This document shows, in pieces, positions 1-7,262 of a stretch of 64,000 nt of DNA (positions are counted from its first letter, which is position 1; every line of letters begins with the position of its first letter). A program made the translations under genes and the position numbers. The stretch spans positions 1 to 64,000 of the forward strand of contig DIEM01000042.1 in NCBI GenBank assembly GCA_002418625.1. The letters run 5' to 3'. This stretch comes from Firmicutes bacterium UBA5774. GTDB taxonomy: Bacteria > Bacillota > Clostridia > Peptostreptococcales > Anaerovoracaceae. The notes under the pieces are model-generated. The model was not told the origin of the DNA, searched no databases, and saw only the letters and a list, made by a program, of their open reading frames with translations.

Positions 1-1140
1 GGCACCGCCGCGGCTGAGGCCGCGAGGCTCCGGAACGCGGCCTGCGGCATTGAGCTCATATCGGAGGAGGCCGTGCCGGGCTACAATCGCCCGATGCTGA
101 CAAAAGGCATCCTGTCCGACATTGAGAAGCTCAATTTCTTCATCAAGCCTGAGAAATGGTATGATGAGAACAATATAAAAATGACCCTTGGCGTTCAAGT
201 CACTGCTCTGGATATCAAACAAAAGAAGATCACGCTGTCGGATGGTGAAACGCGCGAGTATGACAAGCTGATTCTTGCCACCGGCGCCCGATCCTCCGTT
301 CCGCCGATCAAGGGCAGCGCGCTTGAAAATGTATTCGTGATAAGAACGCTGGCGGATGTGAATCGGATCCAGAAGGTTTTGCCGGTCGCCAGGAAAGTCG
401 TCGTGCTTGGCGGAGGCGTTCTCGGGTTGGAAGCTGCCTGGGAGTTCAGCAAGGCAAAAAAAGAAGTAACGGTCGTCGACAGGTCTGGCCTCATCATGAA
501 CAGACAGCTGGACAAGAATGGCTCCGACATTTTGGAGGAAGCTATCGGAGCTGCCGGTGTCCATCTTGTGCAGAACGCCTCCATTCAGGAAATCACGGGC
601 GACAAAAAGGCGACCGGTGTCCAGCTGGCCGACGGCCAGCTCCTGGAAGCGGATATTGTCATCATCTCCATGGGCAACAAGCCGAATATCGATTTGGACG
701 GCGATCATGGGATCAGCAACGAGACTTGCTTTGTTGTCAATGAGCGTATGGAGACGGGCGCGCCAGATGTATTCGCCTGCGGCGACTGCGCCGCATTCAT
801 GGGCGTCAACTACGGCATCTGGAGCCAGGCGATATCGATGGGCAAGGTTGCGGGAGCCAACGCCGCGGGAGATGACGCGAGCTATACGCAGGTGACGCCG
901 ATGAATTCATTTGTCGGCATGGGGACCGCGCTGTTCTCCGTCGGAGACAACGGCAAGGACCCCGGGAAGAAATATAAGACCTATGAGCTTTATGACCAGG
1001 CGAAACGCACCTATGAAAAAATGTATTTCGTCAATGACAGATTCTGTGGCGGTATCCTGATAGGGGATGTTAAGAAAGCTGTCAAATTCAGCAAGGCTTA
1101 TGAAAAGCAGGAGACTGCGGAAAAGCTTCTGACCGTTTGA
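1..1140 (+). CDS. FAD-dependent NAD(P)H oxidoreductase, rubredoxin-reductase-like (5' partial)
   Basis: The reading frame is open from base 1, so the gene begins upstream of the window; the GTG at 73 is internal. It is a pyridine nucleotide-disulfide oxidoreductase fold. The PGYNRP segment near the left edge fits the FAD domain, ILATGA (about nt 268-289) is the second FAD-contact motif, GGGVLG (about nt 409-430) is the NAD(P)H Rossmann loop, and VFACGD (about nt 770-787) is the C-terminal flavin contact. This layout is that of NADH:rubredoxin oxidoreductases and NADH oxidases, which pass electrons to rubredoxin or oxygen in the cytoplasm of anaerobes. I see no CxxxxC redox disulfide in the visible part. 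The missing N-terminus could carry a fused rubredoxin, which is common in Clostridia. The substrate is inferred. Confidence 0.85.
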   Translation, partial: GTAAAEAARLRNAACGIELISEEAVPGYNRPMLTKGILSDIEKLNFFIKPEKWYDENNIKMTLGVQVTALDIKQKKITLSDGETREYDKLILATGARSSVPPIKGSALENVFVIRTLADVNRIQKVLPVARKVVVLGGGVLGLEAAWEFSKAKKEVTVVDRSGLIMNRQLDKNGSDILEEAIGAAGVHLVQNASIQEITGDKKATGVQLADGQLLEADIVIISMGNKPNIDLDGDHGISNETCFVVNERMETGAPDVFACGDCAAFMGVNYGIWSQAISMGKVAGANAAGDDASYTQVTPMNSFVGMGTALFSVGDNGKDPGKKYKTYELYDQAKRTYEKMYFVNDRFCGGILIGDVKKAVKFSKAYEKQETAEKLLTV

Positions 1141-1167
1141 TCCGATCAATACAACCTGATACTGTCG

Positions 1168-1214
1168 GGCAGTCCGTCGACGATCGAACAACGATCGGGC
1201 GGACTGCCTTTTTT
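1168..1214 (+). terminator. Rho-independent terminator of the flavoprotein gene
   Basis: GGCAGTCCG pairs with CGGACTGCC and is followed by six T. The descending arm plus T-run is repeated at 1235-1255 (copy one 1197-1217, period 38 bp), so part of the terminator has been tandemly duplicated. The second copy lacks its own ascending arm. Confidence 0.85.
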
Positions 1215-1263
1215 GGGGAATTCAAGAGGGAATTGGGCGGACTGCCTTTTTTGGGAAATCCGC

Positions 1264-1292
1264 TTGCCATTCAAACAAATATTTGATATCAT
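1264..1292 (+). promoter_or_regulatory. Sigma-A promoter of tRNA-Gly
   Basis: TTGCCA (1264-1269), a 17-nt spacer and TATCAT (1287-1292) lie 11 nt before the first base of the tRNA. Nothing else lies between, so this promoter serves the tRNA. Confidence 0.75.
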
Positions 1293-1303
1293 CTTAAAAG
1301 TAC

Positions 1304-1377
1304 GCGGGCGTAGCTCAGTGGCAGAGCACCGGCTTCCCAAGCCGGCAATGTGGGTTCGATTCCCATCGCCCGCTCCA
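1304..1377 (+). tRNA. tRNA-Gly(CCC)
   Basis: A full cloverleaf is visible. The acceptor GCGGGCG pairs with CGCCCGC, the D arm contains AGCTCAGTGG, the anticodon stem is CCGGC/GCCGG with loop TTCCCAA (anticodon CCC), and the T loop is GGTTCGATTCC. Discriminator T and an encoded CCA follow. It reads GGG glycine codons. The gene is the prophage integration site. Everything from 1334 on is duplicated at the far end of the prophage, so the 3' half of this working copy was supplied by the phage. Confidence 0.97.
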
Positions 1378-1381
1378 ATTG
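1334..1381. repeat. attL core, 48-bp direct repeat inside tRNA-Gly
   Basis: It is identical to 38720-38767 and covers the tRNA from the anticodon loop through CCA plus four bases. Similarity continues through the following terminator: over 92 bp (1334-1425 against 38720-38811) only two bases differ (1382 and 1415). The phage therefore carries the tRNA 3' half and its terminator and restores both on integration. Confidence 0.95.
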
Positions 1382-1382
1382 T

Positions 1383-1428
1383 AAAAGCGGCAAAACACTT
1401 GAATTTTCAATGTGCAAGCCGCTTTTTT
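1383..1428. terminator. tRNA-Gly terminator, phage-supplied copy
   Basis: AAAAGCGGC (1383-1391) pairs with GCCGCTTTT (1418 on), with T6 after it. The A-run on the other flank would also stop leftward transcription arriving from the integrase gene. The chromosomal original remains at 38769-38812. Confidence 0.8.
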
Positions 1429-1488
1429 ATTTGTCTTTTATTCTATTTCTAATTGAGAATTAGCACCCTTTTGCACACTTGGGCACCA

Positions 1489-2637
1489 TTAACCGGTGAC
1501 CCTTGCGGTGCCCTTTTGTGGTAAGTGGACGCTTTTCAGCTTCTTTTTCACCGGTGTTTTTGGGTTTTTCTTAGCATGGAATTTATTGATTGCATCCGTG
1601 GCGTTATCAAACGAGGCGTCTGAATAATGCGTATAGATCTTTGATGTTATCTCAATGCTGCTGTGACCCATGAGCTCTTTCGCAACGTTGATCGGTACGC
1701 CTGCGGCTTGCAGATCTGTACAGTAGGTATGCCTGAGACAGTAGGGGATCAGATCGTCAGCAACAGGGTAGGGCTTTAAGACCTGATTCCGATACACCTT
1801 GGCGCCCATAGCGATATTCATCTCCCGCTTGAAATTCTTCCAGAGATGGTACATGGATTGTTTTGTGTGCCTCTTGCCGGTTGTCTCCTGAGTGAATACA
1901 TATTCAAACGGTAAGCCCTTGACTTTATTTAGATCTTCAGCCAAGATGGCCGGGACTGGTACTTTTCGAAAGCCGGCCCGGGATTTTGGCTCCCCAATCT
2001 CGTTCGTCTTCGCTTTCCTTGCGGAATCAATCTTTATAACATTCTTTTTAAGATCTACATTCTTCCACTGCAGCGTTGCCGTCTCCCCTGGGCGCATACC
2101 TGTGTATAGCATCATTTTGACCCACAGGCCGGCTTTATGGGTTTCAGCAACCTTCAGGATATACTGGCGCTCTTTGTCTGTTACAGACCTCCTCTGGCCG
2201 TCTGAAGCCTTTGGCAGCTCGAGATCCTCGGCAGGGTTATCCAGGATAAGCTTGTTTCGTTTCGCTCTTACAAACAACTGCTGGAGAAGCTGCTTTATTT
2301 TGACCAGATGGGATCGACTGTGCCCGATCCGCGCGTTAAGAAGCTTCTGCAGGTGGATTGGCCGCACATCCTTCAATTTCATGGTTCCGATCATAGGCTT
2401 GATATGTTTGTCCAGATTGGTTTTATAAAGCTCATATGTCGATTCACCGACGGAGCCTTTCTTATAAGTCACGAGCCATTCATCCGCCCATTTCGAAACT
2501 GTCGTATTACGGGTAACGACAATTGTGCCTTCCTCCAGCGCCTTCTTCTTGAGGGCTGTCTTGATGGCCAGATCTGTTGGATCTGAGGCTTTTATGAAAT
2601 ATCGCTTGCCTTCATATCTAAAAGAATGGCGAAGCAT
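1489..2637 (-). CDS. int: Phage integrase, tyrosine recombinase
   Basis: It integrates and excises the prophage at tRNA-Gly. By residue number from the upstream GTG (2646), an N-terminal arm-binding region is followed by a SAM-like core-binding domain (about 45-145) and the catalytic domain. Catalytic candidates are R185 (TGMRPGE), K in SRAGFRKVP (about 228), R305 (CLRHTY), H328 (GHSS) and nucleophile Y338 (IYTHY). The first His of the usual HxLRH box is Tyr (IPYCLRH), a tolerated variant. I prefer ATG 2637 because AAAGGA lies 10 nt before it, while the GTG at 2646 has the same site only 1 nt away. The gene is adjacent to attL and transcribed toward it, as usual. Confidence 0.95.
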   Translation of the reverse strand: MLRHSFRYEGKRYFIKASDPTDLAIKTALKKKALEEGTIVVTRNTTVSKWADEWLVTYKKGSVGESTYELYKTNLDKHIKPMIGTMKLKDVRPIHLQKLLNARIGHSRSHLVKIKQLLQQLFVRAKRNKLILDNPAEDLELPKASDGQRRSVTDKERQYILKVAETHKAGLWVKMMLYTGMRPGETATLQWKNVDLKKNVIKIDSARKAKTNEIGEPKSRAGFRKVPVPAILAEDLNKVKGLPFEYVFTQETTGKRHTKQSMYHLWKNFKREMNIAMGAKVYRNQVLKPYPVADDLIPYCLRHTYCTDLQAAGVPINVAKELMGHSSIEITSKIYTHYSDASFDNATDAINKFHAKKNPKTPVKKKLKSVHLPQKGTARVTG

Positions 2638-2674
2638 AAGTATCACGTCCTTTTACGTCAGTTTACTTGCTGGA

Positions 2675-3538
2675 TTATTTGGTCAGTAGAGAATTCCATC
2701 TGTAGGGGAAGTCTAAATGTTGTAATGAGATGTAGGGCCTATATTGTTTTATCAACCGCCTCAAGGGATCCATAAACTTTTCTTCCCATTTTACGGCATC
2801 TGGATACATCATTTTTAGCATATATAGCTGCGAAAACAATCTCCTGGTCGGTTGGTGTTTTGAGTTGTCTGGCATTTTGGGTATTGCTGGAAATATCCAG
2901 TAGTACATTCTTGAATAGTGAGCGCATTTGTTGCGCAGGTCTGTAATGCAACGCATCCAGCTTTCTAAGTGCGAATAACTTGTGTCGCTGTATAGCGCGT
3001 TCACAATCCCCTTTTTATCTTTGGTTTTAAAGCTGCGGTAAAAGTGTGACAGCATACCGATCGTAAAGAATTCAATGATGACCCAAATTGGGAAGTTGCC
3101 GTCATAAAATTCGTTATGATGTTTTACCACCAATGTATTTCGGTTTTCATTGATGCAGTCAGTAACGCGTTTGATAAAGGCCTCGTGGTTATGATTGTCA
3201 TTATAGGACGCCTGTATCATATAACCGCTTGCGCCATAAGTATGAGAATGATAATAGGCCAATTGCGTCCTGATATATACTTCAATATCCTCGATGATAT
3301 CTATTATCAAGGAGCGCAATCGTTGATCAAATTCATAGATCATCTGTATTTTGCGAAATGTGATGTTCTCAAAACACTTTCCGTCAGGCCCCTTGAATGG
3401 CAAAAAATAAGCCGAAAGACGATAATAATTTACTCGACGCAAGAGATCCAAGCATTCATCACAATTGTCTATTATGATATTTTTTGCTCGCAACTTGTCT
3501 ACCTGCTCATCAAAACTGGTTGGGTTTTTCAAGTCCAT
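2675..3538 (-). CDS. AbiF/AbiD-type abortive infection protein (Abi_2, HEPN fold)
   Basis: This 287-residue protein matches the Abi_2 family: an early YYRLSAYFLPF signature (about residues 37-47) and a late HEPN active-site motif RNKCAH (R202-x4-H207). HEPN proteins of this type are RNases that act inside infected cells to block other phages. The ATG at 3538 is chosen because AAGGAG precedes it by 5 nt; an upstream in-frame Met (3577) would read through a terminator-like hairpin. The gene has its own promoter and a structured leader (3553-3625), resembling the known pairing of abiF genes with an upstream abiF RNA. It is more AT-rich than the phage structural genes. I infer superinfection defence by the prophage; the target is unknown. 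Confidence 0.85.
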   Translation of the reverse strand: MDLKNPTSFDEQVDKLRAKNIIIDNCDECLDLLRRVNYYRLSAYFLPFKGPDGKCFENITFRKIQMIYEFDQRLRSLIIDIIEDIEVYIRTQLAYYHSHTYGASGYMIQASYNDNHNHEAFIKRVTDCINENRNTLVVKHHNEFYDGNFPIWVIIEFFTIGMLSHFYRSFKTKDKKGIVNALYSDTSYSHLESWMRCITDLRNKCAHYSRMYYWIFPAIPKMPDNSKHQPTRRLFSQLYMLKMMYPDAVKWEEKFMDPLRRLIKQYRPYISLQHLDFPYRWNSLLTK

Positions 3539-3552
3539 AAAAACTCCTTGAT

Positions 3553-3625
3553 AAAAAAAGTGCTCCCTGGGACACATCGTTGAGAGGTGCGGGAGCTTCT
3601 GTTCGCTTTATTAACCTTTTGGTTA
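3553..3625 (-). ncRNA. Candidate abiF-type leader RNA ending in a terminator hairpin
   Basis: Between the -10 box and the AbiF ribosome site, the minus strand encodes a ~70-nt transcript. Near its 3' end GCTCCC (3596-3591) pairs with GGGAGC (3567-3562), enclosing a smaller GCAC/GUGU helix, then ACTTTTTTT. That shape is an intrinsic terminator placed before the gene, so most transcripts would be short RNAs. Structured RNAs of this kind upstream of abiF genes are an established class. Membership here rests on position and hairpin only; I cannot check the covariance model. Confidence 0.6.
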
Positions 3626-3629
3626 ATAA
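3608..3629. promoter_or_regulatory. Perfect inverted repeat at the abiF transcription start
   Basis: TTATTAACC-TTTT-GGTTAATAA is a 9-bp perfect palindrome spanning the predicted start site just after the -10 box. It could be an operator, or a 5' hairpin in the leader RNA. Confidence 0.6.
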
Positions 3630-3631
3630 CT

Positions 3632-3660
3632 ATGATATGCCCCAAGCCTCGAGATGTCAA
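3632..3660 (-). promoter_or_regulatory. Consensus promoter of the abiF unit
   Basis: Read leftward, TTGACA (3660-3655), a 17-nt spacer and TATCAT (3637-3632). The -35 box is a full consensus match, so expression in the lysogen should be strong and independent of the lysogeny operon. Confidence 0.8.
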
Positions 3661-3737
3661 CCATTTATGTTCACAAAATGTGGATTTTTTACGCATTTTG
3701 CGACATTTTTCACCTAAAATGTAGGGAAAATACCGCG

Positions 3738-4823
3738 TTACTTTGATTCCAGATACCTTTGCAAAGATACTTTCAGGTTGCCTTTGTATTTGAACAAGTC
3801 ATTCAAACCGCTTAATTCATAGCGCTCTTCTTTTTTGTTTTCGCCGGCGATATATAATGTTTTCTTATGATCGTGTAAAACAATTCTACATATCCATTTC
3901 CATGAATTATTATCAAGGAGAATGTTCAAATAGGAGCGAGTATCTTTATATGTAATACGCTTCGGGTCAACCGTATCCGACAAAATTGACTTGATAATAT
4001 AATAAGCTTCAATTTCCTCCATCGTTGTTTCAATGTCAATTTCCTTTGCGGCCTCAACGGCTGGGGCATCAGTGTCGCCTTCCGCTTCTCTGGAATCCTC
4101 GGAATTGTTTTTTAGAGCTGCCATTATTTTTTCATTCATTGCTTCGTTCATATAGTCGTTAAGTGACTTTTTTATAATTGGTTTGAATTTTTCAATCACA
4201 GCTTGATTTTTTTGGCCCGGATATATGCCGGAAGCCAGAATTGTCCTTACAAAGTCGTCCGAAGGGGTGTTGAGTTGGCTCGCAAAATACTTTTTAATTT
4301 CCTTCGAGAATCTCAATTCTGATGCTGTACTAAAAATATTCTCTTCGTTGAAATTTTCTTTATAGAACTTTTTAACTTCGGCTATATGGTGTTCTTTCAG
4401 ATCAAGAAGATCTATTTCTAAAAACGGAGTTTGATCCATCTTGTTGGTTTCGTCCAGATCAGTATAAAATTTGTATTTTACTCCGTTTGTCAAAATTCCG
4501 AATTTTGCCTTAGAGGCATTTAGATACATGGCCAATTGGGAATCATGAACGCTATCGATGTTCTCAGACATGCACTTGGCTTCAATCAGAATTGTAGGCT
4601 TCCCATCTTTCAAAATGGCATAGTCGATTCTTGCATCTTTTTTTACTCCGAATGAGCTTGTGAACTCCGGGACGAATTCTTGCGGATTGAAGACGTCATA
4701 ACCCAAAACCTGGCTAAAAAACGGCATTATCAAAGATGTCTTGGTTGCTTCCTCCGTTTTTACATGTTCTTTCAATTTTCCGATTTTTTCTGAGAATTGC
4801 TTGATGTTGTTGGTGAATTCCAT
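3738..4823 (-). CDS. Stand-alone HsdR N-terminal-domain nuclease
   Basis: This 361-residue protein looks like the N-terminal domain of type I restriction R subunits (HSDR_N, PD-(D/E)xK fold): D67 in ARIDYAI, then E81 and K83 in ILIEAK, with the conserved SQLAMYLNA stretch after it. No helicase motor, methylase or specificity subunit is encoded nearby, so it is not a type I system by itself. The region after residue 180 is charged and helical with no domain I recognise. GGAGGT stands 6 nt before the ATG. It lies between AbiF and the immunity operon and is AT-rich, which suggests cargo. A role in defence or DNA processing is inferred. Confidence 0.75.
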   Translation of the reverse strand: MEFTNNIKQFSEKIGKLKEHVKTEEATKTSLIMPFFSQVLGYDVFNPQEFVPEFTSSFGVKKDARIDYAILKDGKPTILIEAKCMSENIDSVHDSQLAMYLNASKAKFGILTNGVKYKFYTDLDETNKMDQTPFLEIDLLDLKEHHIAEVKKFYKENFNEENIFSTASELRFSKEIKKYFASQLNTPSDDFVRTILASGIYPGQKNQAVIEKFKPIIKKSLNDYMNEAMNEKIMAALKNNSEDSREAEGDTDAPAVEAAKEIDIETTMEEIEAYYIIKSILSDTVDPKRITYKDTRSYLNILLDNNSWKWICRIVLHDHKKTLYIAGENKKEERYELSGLNDLFKYKGNLKVSLQRYLESK

Positions 4824-4859
4824 CTTTTTACCTCCAAAACAAAGATTGGTTTTATTCTA

Positions 4860-5434
4860 CTATTTTATTTTAGCTTCTTTGACTTTTCCGAGGAGCTTCA
4901 CTTCCCGGGCTTCGTATTCCTGTTCACGGTAAGGCGGATTTTCGAGCCGCAGGACGATTTTATCGCCGTATCGGTAGAGTCCGTCACTGTTGCGTCATCC
5001 CCGTTTATTAGAGCAATAACGATGTCTCCGTTGGTGATGTCACAATCCCGGCGGACATAGACGATATCGTCCTCGCAGATCCGCGCGCCGGTCATACTGT
5101 CGCCCTTAACTTTGAGGGCATAATCAAGGGATTCATCTTCGACGTCTTTGTAACCTTCGATGTGCTCTGAAGCCAAGACGGGCAGGCCGGCAGAGATGAG
5201 TCCGAGGATCGGGATTTTTTTCTTGTACACGACCGGTTCGATGCTGCTAGTTATCTTAAAGTCCGTAAGCGTTACAGCATCATCCCAACCCATAAGGTAG
5301 GACGGCGTTGTGTTTAAGGCTTTTGCTATTGCGACTATTTTTGATTGTGGCAAGCCTCGGCCGCTTGCTTCGATTTTATTAATTGAAGATATCGATTTAT
5401 AATTTAACTTCAATGCGAGTTCTTCTTGTGTCAT
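4860..5434 (-). pseudogene. Broken S24-family (CI/LexA-like) repressor
   Basis: The intact-looking ORF (4898-5434) starts inside the HTH domain, lacking helix 1, and contains an Ala-Gly cleavage site in ISAGLP (A82-G83) and the catalytic Ser of GDSMTG (S113). After V150 the frame runs off into unrelated residues. Moving to the other frame near nt 4985 restores the S24 tail (GLYRYGDKIVLRLENPP, ending LLGKVKEAK) down to a stop at 4860. About one base is missing, close to where the catalytic Lys should be. Start ATG 5434 overlaps the stop of the lipoprotein gene as ATGA. A RecA-stimulated self-cleaving repressor is unlikely to work from this allele unless the frameshift is a sequencing error. 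Confidence 0.8.
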
Positions 5435-5826
5435 TCCAATCGCTCACTATCATATTGCCCCTTGATATGGTCATTGTAATACCCTCCTATGGAATCTGCG
5501 TAAACCAATTCTTCGTATTCGCCGTATGGAACACCATAATATGCATAAACAGATCCGCTGTTTAAAAATTTAACATATAGGATTTCTTCATAGTCATCAT
5601 ATCCGACAGAATCGAAACATGAAGAATCCACATACTCTAGTAGGTCATTATAATCCGCAACAGTATATTCGTCTTCGTATGTAACGTCGTTTTCGGTCTG
5701 CTCGGTTATATAATTGGAATCATCTGAACCTGAAGATTCAACGTCGCTGCCGTAACACCCAGAAAGAGTTAAGCTCAGAACAATTATAAAATTTAGGATA
5801 AGCCAAAATCTTTTCTTACACATCAC
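5431..5826 (-). CDS. Lipoprotein with KTSC domain
   Basis: This 131-residue protein has a signal peptide ending in the lipobox LSGC (about residues 20-23), then an acidic Ser-rich linker and a C-terminal KTSC-type domain (about 75-131: VGYDDYEEILYVKF, GSVYAYYGVP, HIKGQYDSERL). KTSC domains are small single-domain folds common in phages and mobile elements and have no firm function. Attachment to the outer face of the membrane would place it beside the two membrane proteins encoded just upstream in the same operon, which fits a surface role such as blocking DNA entry. That role is inference from context. Confidence 0.75.
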   Translation of the reverse strand: MMCKKRFWLILNFIIVLSLTLSGCYGSDVESSGSDDSNYITEQTENDVTYEDEYTVADYNDLLEYVDSSCFDSVGYDDYEEILYVKFLNSGSVYAYYGVPYGEYEELVYADSIGGYYNDHIKGQYDSERLE

Positions 5827-5880
5827 ACGTAAGCCTCCATGACCATGATTTTAGTAATATTTGCACTAAAAGTCTTCTGT

Positions 5881-6303
5881 TCATTTATGTTTTCTATCCA
5901 TTATCGACGATAATTTCAATGTTATACCAATCGCTAACACAGTTAAAATCAAAATGGTCTCTGATATTAGCATTATTGTATTGGGTGCTTTGACAATAGT
6001 CACTTCGTGAGCTGTTTTCTCGATTTTTATATAACCGGTACTTTCGCCAACATTCCAAATGGGTATATATGATTTTCCCAGATTTTCATTGATTTGAATG
6101 GTTACTTTCTTACCAATATCCCAGTTCAGAGATTCATAATTAAATTCGCCATTAGCTTTTACAGGATTCACTATTGGCTTTTCAGCATAGACGGTTTTTA
6201 TATACTCACCAGTTGCAGTGCTATTAACCGGAATGAAAATGCATGCAAAAATGATGGAGATTATTCCTATGAGAAGCAATAAATTACCAATTTTTTTCTT
6301 CAT
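5881..6303 (-). CDS. Small two-helix membrane protein, one repeat unit
   Basis: This 140-residue protein has a transmembrane helix at about 7-26 ending in FIPVN, a mostly polar loop of about 80 residues, and a second helix at about 108-132. The layout, including the F-I/V-PVN turn after helix 1, matches each half of the protein encoded just upstream (6309-6974). It appears to be a single-unit paralogue. The two genes are 5 nt apart and certainly cotranscribed. I do not recognise a named family. Confidence 0.65.
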   Translation of the reverse strand: MKKKIGNLLLLIGIISIIFACIFIPVNSTATGEYIKTVYAEKPIVNPVKANGEFNYESLNWDIGKKVTIQINENLGKSYIPIWNVGESTGYIKIEKTAHEVTIVKAPNTIMLISETILILTVLAIGITLKLSSIMDRKHK

Positions 6304-6308
6304 ATCAT

Positions 6309-6974
6309 TTACTCTCTGTTACTTCCAACGAGATACATGGAGCCGGAGAAAATTACTAACATTATGGCTATTTCTGCAAGGAAAATCGGCATATTCAATT
6401 CACTATGAGCTGTTCCTAAGTGGATTGACCTACCAAAGATGTTATCCTTATAGATTTCATAATCACCTAATTGATAAACAAGTACATATTTCAAGCCTTC
6501 GGCTTCTTGTAGTGCCCCTTTGTATTTTACGTTAGCAGGTAAAAAAATTATCGATAGTGAAAATAGAAGCATAAATATTACAACAATTTTTTTTCGTGCT
6601 GAGATAGATTGCAATCTTTTCGATTTAGCTGCCAACATATTGTTCGTTCGTACAATATAAATGAACAGAAGAGCAAAATAAATTGAAAGTTCAGCTAAAA
6701 AAATTGGGATTCTAATTGAGCGCAAATAATAACCATGTAGCGTGTTATCAAAGTACTTGCTCGTTGTCTCGCCTGCATGTATTCCAACTTCTATAATCGG
6801 GACGAATTTCAGTCCGTAGTTGAATGTTGTATTGCCGCTTTCAATTTGAAATATTTCATTTACGGGTACGAATAGTAATATTAAAAATAACATAATAATG
6901 AACACAACTATAGCTTTTTTGCGTGTTAATATTTTTCTTTTGTTTAATTCGGATTGACCTGCATTTTCGTCCAT
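6309..6974 (-). CDS. Membrane protein with internal duplication
   Basis: This 221-residue protein is made of two similar halves (about 19-108 and 128-216). Each has an ARKK/TRKK start, a helix ending in LFVPVN or IFLPAN, an extracytoplasmic loop containing a GLK-F/Y-V element, Asp-Asn and Gly residues, and a second helix opening with the near-identical IPIFLAELSI or MPIFLAEIAI. The halves are clear repeats by eye. Together with the 140-residue neighbour they form a three-copy set. The gene sits inside the lysogeny operon, so it should be expressed in the lysogen. Superinfection exclusion or host membrane modification is plausible but unproven. Confidence 0.7.
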   Translation of the reverse strand: MDENAGQSELNKRKILTRKKAIVVFIIMLFLILLFVPVNEIFQIESGNTTFNYGLKFVPIIEVGIHAGETTSKYFDNTLHGYYLRSIRIPIFLAELSIYFALLFIYIVRTNNMLAAKSKRLQSISARKKIVVIFMLLFSLSIIFLPANVKYKGALQEAEGLKYVLVYQLGDYEIYKDNIFGRSIHLGTAHSELNMPIFLAEIAIMLVIFSGSMYLVGSNRE

Positions 6975-6989
6975 AATCTTACTCCTTTT

Positions 6990-7208
6990 TTAAAATGATG
7001 CTGCTTGATTTTCCAGAGAAACAACCTGATCCATTAAATAGAAATGTCCTTGTTTTATATGCTCTATTTCATGTCTGAAAGCCTCGACTCTTTTATCGTC
7101 GGGGATATCAGCATTTAAATAAATATTATAATCTCCATTTTCATCATTAACAGTGATACCGTCGATTTCGTACGGCATAGATACTATTCGAATAATTACT
7201 GCGTCCAT
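6990..7208 (-). CDS. Small ImmA/IrrE-like metallopeptidase
   Basis: This 72-residue protein carries a zinc-binding HEIEH motif (FRHEIEHIKQGHF) of the ImmA/IrrE type. In ICEBs1 and many Bacillota phages ImmA cleaves the neighbouring ImmR repressor to induce the element. Here the repressor gene lies 54 nt upstream in the same operon, which supports that pairing. The protein is shorter than typical ImmA (about 130-160 residues); the segment before HExxH is a compact beta-rich stretch and little follows the motif. It may be a minimal protease or a degraded one. Confidence 0.7.
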   Translation of the reverse strand: MDAVIIRIVSMPYEIDGITVNDENGDYNIYLNADIPDDKRVEAFRHEIEHIKQGHFYLMDQVVSLENQAASF

Positions 7209-7262
7209 GAGTCACCTACTTAGTAAAAAGAAGCTGCGATTGTTAGATGATTGATTATAATA

